Both the position numbers and the translations under genes were made by a program. The notes below the pieces were generated by a model. That model was given only the letters and a program-made list of their open reading frames with translations. It searched no databases and had not been told where the DNA came from. This document shows positions 58,686 to 64,000 of a stretch of 64,000 nucleotides of DNA, in pieces. Source of the stretch: Phycisphaerae bacterium (GTDB taxonomy: Bacteria > Planctomycetota > Phycisphaerae > UBA1845 > PWPN01); the NCBI GenBank assembly GCA_035384605.1, contig DAOOIV010000012.1, positions 14,957-78,956 on the forward strand, written 5' to 3'. Positions within the stretch are counted from its first letter, which is position 1; the number at the start of each line of letters is the position of its first letter.

Positions 58686-59312
58686 CTATTCGTCCGAAGG
58701 CGGCACCGAGGGTTTCACCTCGGGTGCGCGATCGAGGATCATGTCTACCAGACCGTACTCGACCGCCTCCTTGCTGTCCAGCCACTTGTTTCGGTCGCAG
58801 TCTTGGGCGATCGTCTCGAGGGGCTTGTTGGTATGCTTGGCGATAATCTCATAGAGACGTTCGCGAAGCCGGATGATCTCCTGGGCCTCGATCGACAAGT
58901 CCGTCGCAGGACCCTCGAGAACACCGCCGATCAGCGGCTGATGCAGCAGAAGGCGGGAATTCGGCAGCACGTACCGCTTGCCTTTGGCTCCGCCGCACAT
59001 CAGCACTGCTCCCATGCTGGCGGCCATTCCGATGCAGTATGTGTGCACCTCACAACGGAGGAACTGCATGGTGTCATAAATCGCCAAGCCGGCCGAGACC
59101 GATCCACCCGGCGAGTTAATATAGAAGCTGATCGGAAGGCTGCTATCCTCGTTCGATAGAAAGAGCATCTGCGCAATGATCACGTTGGCCGTGTCGTCGT
59201 CGATGCCTCCGCCGAGGAAGACGATGCGATCTCGCAGAAGACGCGAATAGATGTCATAGGCCCGTTCTCCGCGGCCTGTCTTCTCGATCACGATGGGAAC
59301 TAGATTGCTCAT
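58686..59312 (-). CDS. clpP: ATP-dependent Clp protease proteolytic subunit (second of pair)
   Basis: 208 residues. Serine peptidase forming the ClpP barrel, working with ClpX or ClpA. Catalytic triad visible: Ser99 (GMAASMGAVL), His124 (LLLHQPL), Asp173 (DCDRNKWL). YINSPGGSVSAGLAIYDTMQF is typical. Length is normal. It lies 77 nt downstream of the other clpP. No clpX follows in the window. Confidence 0.96.
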   Translation of the reverse strand: MSNLVPIVIEKTGRGERAYDIYSRLLRDRIVFLGGGIDDDTANVIIAQMLFLSNEDSSLPISFYINSPGGSVSAGLAIYDTMQFLRCEVHTYCIGMAASMGAVLMCGGAKGKRYVLPNSRLLLHQPLIGGVLEGPATDLSIEAQEIIRLRERLYEIIAKHTNKPLETIAQDCDRNKWLDSKEAVEYGLVDMILDRAPEVKPSVPPSDE

Positions 59313-59389
59313 GGGGGCTTTCCATATCAGACGTTCGATTCGATCATCACGCCAACGGGCTGAGCCAATGCTCGCCCGCGGTCACGGCC

Positions 59390-60013
59390 TCACGACTTCT
59401 TTTTTTTCTTGTCTTTCTCGTGTTCGAGGATCTCGTCGACCAATCCGTACGCCAAGGCCTCCTTGGCGTCCATGAACCGGTCTCGCTCGATTTCCTTGGC
59501 GATCTTCTCGGGATCCTGGCCGGTATGTTTGGCCAGGATCGAGTTCAGCAGTTTCTTGTCCTTCAGAATCTCCTCAGCCTGGATGCGGATGTCCTCGGCC
59601 TGGCCGGTGATACCACTGTAAGGCTGGTGCAGCATGATCTTGGCGTTCGGCAGGGCGTACCGCTGGCCCTTGGTGCCCGCCGCGAGGATAATGGCCGCAC
59701 CGCTGGCCGCCTGTCCGATGCAGTAGGTGCCGATGTCGCAGCTCAAGAATTGCATGGTGTCGTAGATTGCCAAGGTCTGGTCCACCAGGCCCCCGGGCGA
59801 GTTGATATATAGATTGATCGGCTGGTCCGGCTTGATCGACTGCAAATAGAGCAAACGCATGATCACAACACTCGCCGTCCGATCGTGGATCGGACCGGCG
59901 AGAAAGATGATGCGGTTTTCCAACAGCATGTCCTCGATGGACATCTCGCGATACCGCTGGTAGGGCGGCATCTGTTGGTCGATGATCCGGAGAATGTCCT
60001 CAGGATGATTCAT
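59390..60013 (-). CDS. clpP: ATP-dependent Clp protease proteolytic subunit (first of pair)
   Basis: 207 residues. Catalytic residues Ser104 (GQAASGAAIIL), His129 (IMLHQPY) and Asp178 (ERDRFMD) are all present. The nucleophile is followed by Gly rather than the usual Met-Gly. The C-terminus is a lysine run (KDKKKKKS) not seen in the neighbour. The two paralogues share YINSPGG and AIYDTMQFL but differ elsewhere, so they could form a mixed double-ring complex, as reported for other bacteria with two ClpPs (inference). It follows tig by 163 nt. Confidence 0.96.
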   Translation of the reverse strand: MNHPEDILRIIDQQMPPYQRYREMSIEDMLLENRIIFLAGPIHDRTASVVIMRLLYLQSIKPDQPINLYINSPGGLVDQTLAIYDTMQFLSCDIGTYCIGQAASGAAIILAAGTKGQRYALPNAKIMLHQPYSGITGQAEDIRIQAEEILKDKKLLNSILAKHTGQDPEKIAKEIERDRFMDAKEALAYGLVDEILEHEKDKKKKKS

Positions 60014-60176
60014 AAGATTCCTTCCAAATTACGGAGCCGACGTCCCGGCGTCATGCGGTTTCCAGCCGTATTATTCCATGGCGGCGAGCCGTTGTAACCT
60101 ACTGACCCACACCATCATCGGCCAACTCGATCATCATCTTGCTCTTGGGGTCTACCGATGATACCGCGGGTCGCCG

Positions 60177-61643
60177 TCAGTTGGCCTCGCGGGTTTTCTC
60201 CGTTATTTGAGCCTTCTCAATCAACCGTTCGATGAGCTTCTCATCGCGTATTTGCAGGTACAGATTGGTCAGGCCGCCTCCTTTCGCCAACTCATCTCGA
60301 ACACGGTCGAACCGCCGTCCTTGCCGGTAGGCGATGGTGGCGATCAGATTGTTGATCTCGCCTTCGCTTACTTCGATATCCTCAAGCTGTTCGGCAACCT
60401 TCTCCATGATGAAGAACCGCCTCATCTCGCGAGCGGCCAACTCTTGGGAACTGGTCTTGATCTCGTCTATTCGTTTCTCGACCTCCGCCTGCGGAACACC
60501 CTGACGGTAGAGCTCGACCATGTGCCGGATGAGCACGCGGTCGGCTTGGCGCTCCGACAAACGAGGGGGGAGCTCAAACGATGTCTTGTCTTCGAGGTAC
60601 TTGTAAACCTGGCCCGCCATCACCCGGCGAACCTGTTCTTCGATTCGGCTTTCGAGGTCCTTGCGGATGTAATCGCGGAGATCCTGCTCGCCTTCGAAGC
60701 CGAGGCTCTTGAAGAATTGCTCGTTGAGTTCGGGTAACCTGAGCCGCTGGATCTCGCGAATCTTGAACTCGAAGTCGACCTGTTTTCCACGGAACTCGGC
60801 CTTCACATGGTCGTCGGGGACCTGCCCGGAAGCCGTGCGCGTTTCCCCTGTCTTGGCCCCCGCCAAGGCTTCCCCCAGTTTTTCCAGCGTCACGCCGTCG
60901 ATGACCTGTCCACGGGCGGCGACCCGGACCATCCGCTCTTCCTTAAGCACGGTTCCCTCGCAGGTCATTCTAAAATCGACGTAGAGCACGTCGTTGGCCT
61001 CGACCGCTCCGTCCTCAGGAACAACCTCGTAGGTGCCGCGGGTCGTGCGGAGCCGCTCCAGTTGGTTCTGAACATCCTCGTCGGTGACGGTGACCACCGG
61101 CTTCTCCAGCGGAATGCCCTCGATCTCCGGGAGATCGAACTCGGGTCGAACCTCGACCTCACAGGAAAAGGTCAGCGGCCCGTCATCGGGAAGCTTGACT
61201 CTCTCCATGGCCGTCTGGACATCAACCAGCTCTTCCCCCTCGCCCTCCTTTCGCTTGACCCAGATCAGCGGGTCGCCGATGACCTTGAGGTCGGCCTTGT
61301 CCACGGCGGCCATGTAGCCTGTGCCGAGCATCTGTTGAATGAGCGTGGCATTCACGTCCCTGCCGAAACGCTTTTCCAGAAGCCGTCGCGGGGCTCGTCC
61401 CTTGCGGAAGCCCGGCACGACGGCCTCGTTGCGCATCTGGCCGTATTGCTCGTCGAGCTGCTCGCCGATTGTGTCGTGCGGCACGGTGACGGTCAGCTTC
61501 TTGCGAAGCCCACCGAGATCCTCAACCTGAACGTCCACGACCTCTTTGAGCTTGTCTTGCAGGGTCTCTTCCTGCTCTTCGGCTTGCTCGTCCAGTTCTC
61601 CAACGTCGTCTGCCTGCTGATCATCGAGTTCTTCGTCTGCCAT
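60177..61643 (-). CDS. tig: Trigger factor
   Basis: 488 residues from ATG 61643 (GGGAG 9 nt upstream). The in-frame region before it lacks family similarity. Ribosome-associated chaperone and peptidyl-prolyl isomerase. An acidic N-terminal stretch (DDQQADDVGELDEQAEEQEE) precedes the ribosome-binding domain with the signature VVPGFRKGRAPRRLLEKRFG. The FKBP-like domain follows (DVLYVDFRMTCEGTV, FDFEFKI-type strands), then the helical C-terminal domain (QADRVLIRHMVELYRQGVP). Upstream of two clpP genes, as in many bacteria. The acidic extension of ~30 residues is not a usual feature. Confidence 0.95.
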   Translation of the reverse strand: MADEELDDQQADDVGELDEQAEEQEETLQDKLKEVVDVQVEDLGGLRKKLTVTVPHDTIGEQLDEQYGQMRNEAVVPGFRKGRAPRRLLEKRFGRDVNATLIQQMLGTGYMAAVDKADLKVIGDPLIWVKRKEGEGEELVDVQTAMERVKLPDDGPLTFSCEVEVRPEFDLPEIEGIPLEKPVVTVTDEDVQNQLERLRTTRGTYEVVPEDGAVEANDVLYVDFRMTCEGTVLKEERMVRVAARGQVIDGVTLEKLGEALAGAKTGETRTASGQVPDDHVKAEFRGKQVDFEFKIREIQRLRLPELNEQFFKSLGFEGEQDLRDYIRKDLESRIEEQVRRVMAGQVYKYLEDKTSFELPPRLSERQADRVLIRHMVELYRQGVPQAEVEKRIDEIKTSSQELAAREMRRFFIMEKVAEQLEDIEVSEGEINNLIATIAYRQGRRFDRVRDELAKGGGLTNLYLQIRDEKLIERLIEKAQITEKTREAN

Positions 61644-62170
61644 GCGCTCGTGCTCCCTGAAGAGGTTGTCCATGGGACAGCGACAGTACTCTGCTTCGGT
61701 GCGGCCCCACGCGTGCCGCGCCGTCTGCTGAACCGTGTGGAGGGATGGGGCATCATACGAAAAGGCCAACCTCATCCACCACCAGGCGTTGGCCAAAGCC
61801 CGGGGCGAGTCCGGTTGGCTTCCTTCAGCGATCGCAGCCAACGCCTGGTCTCAGCGGGGACCGGTACCCTGCAATCGCCTGCTTGCATATTGTGGCGGTT
61901 GGCAGACGGACTTGAACCCCCGGTACTCACAAAGCAGATTCATCTCCGACCGCCGTAACCATCTGTTCGGCGGCAAGTTAGGCCGATCAGCCGTCCTAGT
62001 TGCCATGCCGATTCAAAGCAACCATAGGGACCGCCCCGCCGATTGTCAAGTTGAGTGGCTGGGTTCCCGTTGGGCAAGGCCGTAACGTTCCGGACATCCC
62101 TCTTGGCTCGACTTTTGCCCTTTTTGCATCGGCACTTATGGCCGATTCCAAAGGGCTTTCGAATAGTCTC

Positions 62171-62213
62171 GGGTTTTGAAACACCCTGGTTTTGGTAGGG
62201 GGTTTCAAAACCC
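62171..62213. repeat. Strong two-stage hairpin
   Basis: GGGTTTTGAAAC (62171-62182) pairs perfectly with GTTTCAAAACCC (62202-62213). Inside, CCCT (62184-62187) pairs with AGGG (62197-62200). The loop is 9 nt. It lies downstream of the HAF gene on that gene's strand, and upstream of tig. A bidirectional terminator without T-tract or a protein site is possible. Confidence 0.6.
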
Positions 62214-62244
62214 TCTCTAAAAACCGACGGAATCCCGACTAAAC

Positions 62245-62262
62245 CGAGCCTTTCGAGGCTCG
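62245..62262. repeat. Hairpin with TTCG loop next to A-tract
   Basis: CGAGCCT-TTCG-AGGCTCG, a perfect 7-bp stem, is followed on the plus strand by AAAAAA. Nearby GGC-AAAA-GCC forms another small stem. Downstream of the HAF gene. Confidence 0.55.
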
Positions 62263-62478
62263 AAAAAAGGCAAAAGCCGAGCTTCGAGCATGTGCGGAAA
62301 ACGCTGCGATCAAAGGATGATGCCGCGTCGAGGCCGCCGCAGCCATCTAAACCCGCCGTACGCTTCAGGTCGCACTTGCCCTCTTCACGCGCGCTCTTGG
62401 CCTCGTCAAGCGAGGTCGAGAAGTCAGATCGCCGACCGGCCGTATCACGAGAAGGCCGATCCGGGCCATTCGCAGGCT

Positions 62479-63618
62479 TCAGCGATCACCGATCATCAAC
62501 GAGCTCATCCTTCGTTGTCGCATACTCACCGGGATTCCAAGGGCCAGCAACATCAACGAAGCAGGCTCGGGGATCAGCAACATCCAGCCACGGCTCTGGC
62601 CCGTCTCGTTGGTGCCCAAGCCGACGATCCAGCCCCGATCGTTAATGGCGGTTGCGACGGAATTTTGCCAGGATGGGAAGTACTCCGCGTGAAGATCGAT
62701 CCATCGGCCGCGGGTGTAAAGGCTGGCATGGTCGACTTGATTGGGGAGGCGATGGTAGCCGACAATGTCGCCCCAATTGTTTATGTCATTTGCGAAGCTG
62801 CTCGCACCGTCCATCATCGTCCCAAGGTCGACCATTCCCTCGGTTTCCGTCCACCGGAATGCATGATAAGCCAAGCTTCCCGTGATCGTCGTTTCGCCAA
62901 CAACCACGTTTGCGTTGTTGACCCCATGGGCGGCACTCTGGTCAAATCGCCCGCGGCCAAGATTACCCAGGTCGATGATTTGACCATCTCGCCAGATGCA
63001 CGCGTTGATCGCGTAAGTGGGTGTGGGTTCGAGGGCGGCAGAGCCGACGATCAGCCCCGCGTCGTTGATGTCCTCGGCGACGCTGCGGTCTGCCCCCGGA
63101 TGGGTTCCAAGGTCGATCATTCCTTGGCCATCCGTGTAGACATAGCCGTGAATCTCAGCGTTGGAAGTATGCGAACGGCCGACGATCGCTCCCATGTTGT
63201 TGATGGCCAGAGCCACACTGGCGCCGCCGCCTAAATCGCCGAGATCCTGCATAACTCCGTTGGTCCAGCGGAAGGCGTGGAACACGAACTCGTTTTGTTG
63301 TGTGTAGTTTGAGGAGCCGACAATCACACCGTTGTCATTGATTCCCTGGGCATCGCTCCAGGGGGGTGGCCAAGTCTGGCCGGGTAGTGTTCCCAGATCG
63401 GTCATCGCGCCGCCAGAGTAGCGGAAAGCGTGAGTCGCATCCGGCGGCCCGAGGCCGGCAAACGACTCGCCGACGACTACATTATGGTTGTTGATGCCGC
63501 GAGCCGATGAGCTGTGGCCGCCGAGGGTCGGCAGTTCGATGAACTCGTAGGCCATAACTGGTGCACCCGCGAGTAGCACTGCCAAGGTGATTGGGGCGAA
63601 ATAAAGCGCTGATTTCAT
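62479..63618 (-). CDS. HAF-repeat PEP-CTERM exported protein
   Basis: 379 residues from ATG 63618, set by GGAGGT at about 63624-63629 and by the signal peptide (MKSALYFAPITLAVLLAGAPVMA). The mature part consists of about seven repeats of the HAF type (HAFRYSGGAMTDLGTLPG, AFRWTNGVMQDLGDLGGG, AQGINDNGVIVGSS). The C-terminus is a PEP-CTERM sorting signal: PEP in LIPEPASLMLLALGIPV followed by the basic cluster MRQRR. This implies an exosortase elsewhere in the genome. Function unknown. A strong promoter lies upstream (63846-63874). Confidence 0.92.
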   Translation of the reverse strand: MKSALYFAPITLAVLLAGAPVMAYEFIELPTLGGHSSSARGINNHNVVVGESFAGLGPPDATHAFRYSGGAMTDLGTLPGQTWPPPWSDAQGINDNGVIVGSSNYTQQNEFVFHAFRWTNGVMQDLGDLGGGASVALAINNMGAIVGRSHTSNAEIHGYVYTDGQGMIDLGTHPGADRSVAEDINDAGLIVGSAALEPTPTYAINACIWRDGQIIDLGNLGRGRFDQSAAHGVNNANVVVGETTITGSLAYHAFRWTETEGMVDLGTMMDGASSFANDINNWGDIVGYHRLPNQVDHASLYTRGRWIDLHAEYFPSWQNSVATAINDRGWIVGLGTNETGQSRGWMLLIPEPASLMLLALGIPVSMRQRRMSSLMIGDR

Positions 63619-64000
63619 TTTCCACCTCCCGTTCAAATAGAGGGAAAAGAACGACTCAGCCATCGGGGTAATACCGTGGCTGCAACACTGCTCCGCAGTC
63701 TACCCGAGCTGATGGCGGGACGGGGCAACACAAGTGTTTCTTGCGGTTGACTTTCTCCCTCCGCCGGCCGCATCAACGATCCGGGCTTCCAAAGAGTTCC
63801 GGTGCGAAAACAGGAAAACACGGGCATAGCCACGCACTCGCCCCTATACTACCAGCGGATCGGGATAGTGTCAATTTGTATTTCATGTGCATGAATAAAT
63901 GCCTGAGGCCAGGATCTCTGGTGCCGCGTCGAGCCGCACCTGCCTCGAGATAGTCTCATTATCTGTGGAAATTGACAAGAGAGGGGCATCCTCCATAAGT
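63619..64000. other. Upstream region of HAF-repeat gene to window end
   Basis: 382 bp. Apart from the promoter at 63846-63874 I see no gene. The predicted transcript leader is ~220 nt. Confidence 0.4.
63846..63874 (-). promoter_or_regulatory. Sigma-70 promoter of HAF-repeat gene
   Basis: On the minus strand, a perfect TTGACA (63874-63869), exactly 17 nt, then TAGTAT (63851-63846). The predicted start is near 63839, leaving a ~220-nt leader. Confidence 0.65.

Larger units (their letters stand above)
61644..62478. other. Long intergenic region with two hairpins and a tRNA-like fragment
   Basis: 835 bp between tig and the HAF-repeat gene. It includes a strong 12-bp hairpin (62171-62213), a UUCG-type hairpin (62245-62262) and a B-box-like sequence (minus strand, near 61908-61918) that does not fold into a full tRNA. 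No convincing protein gene. Confidence 0.45.

Noticed and set aside
61895..61985. Minus-strand tRNA-like sequence upstream of tig (GGTTCAAGTCC B-box and a possible D-arm GCCG...CGGC)
   Set aside because: The T-stem has mismatches, no 5' strand pairs with the expected acceptor, the anticodon loop lacks T33, and no sensible anticodon emerges. At best a decayed tRNA remnant.
62290..63234. 314-codon plus-strand frame over the HAF-repeat gene
   Set aside because: Shadow of the minus-strand gene, which has a promoter, SD, signal peptide, HAF repeats and PEP-CTERM signal.

Overview
The window is GC-rich chromosomal DNA that I assign to a member of the Planctomycetota, probably class Phycisphaerae (inference). 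The assignment rests on six secreted proteins ending in a Cys-containing dockerin-like repeat, two pseudopilin-like proteins with the GFTLIEVLVVVAIIALL N-terminus typical of planctomycetes, a PEP-CTERM/HAF-repeat protein, paired clpP genes beside tig, and a short mraZ-to-mraY cell-wall cluster without the usual division genes. No rRNA, convincing tRNA, CRISPR array, insertion sequence or phage gene was found.

Layout. 1-12 kb: exported proteins (a partial one at the left edge, a large Ig/dockerin protein, an SMP-30-like protein, a membrane-anchored DUF362 protein, a pseudopilin and a three-module dockerin protein). 12-17 kb: a lipoprotein esterase, then a pterin/folate block: folE divergent from a CarH/LitR-like MerR regulator, followed by a PTR1/FolM-type reductase, folB and folK. 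17-29.3 kb: argS, a DoxX/oxidoreductase fusion, a double-VanZ membrane protein, protoporphyrinogen/coproporphyrinogen oxidase, a methyltransferase, alkaline phosphatase, a cation-efflux transporter and a DUF6941-like protein. 30-40.5 kb: mraZ, rsmH, a LysM protein, an ftsL-like gene, ftsI, murE (meso-DAP type), murF, mraY. 40.6-43.5 kb: a hydrolase, a WalJ-like metallo-hydrolase and a second pseudopilin. 43.5-44.4 kb: two probable small RNA genes with intrinsic terminators. 44.4-51.7 kb: a PpiC foldase, then on the minus strand hisF, pilT, a degenerate GspE-like protein and a CvpA-like protein. 52-64 kb: a duplicated dockerin protein, zwf-opcA, a lipoprotein, clpP-clpP-tig and a HAF/PEP-CTERM protein.

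The items I find most worth attention are: a purine-rich RNA candidate with about 24 GGA motifs ending in an 11-bp terminator hairpin (43.9-44.25 kb), which looks like a CsrB/RsmZ-type sponge RNA; a small RNA gene just upstream with a near-consensus promoter and terminator; a ~96-bp dispersed repeat in three copies, one of which supplies the C-terminus of an esterase; a CarH-like regulator lacking the cobalamin-binding His residues beside the folate genes; a GspE-like ATPase lacking the Walker A lysine; a glucose-6-phosphate dehydrogenase with a five-cysteine insertion; and the shared dockerin-like C-terminal tag.

All functional names come from reading translated motifs by eye; no database search was run.
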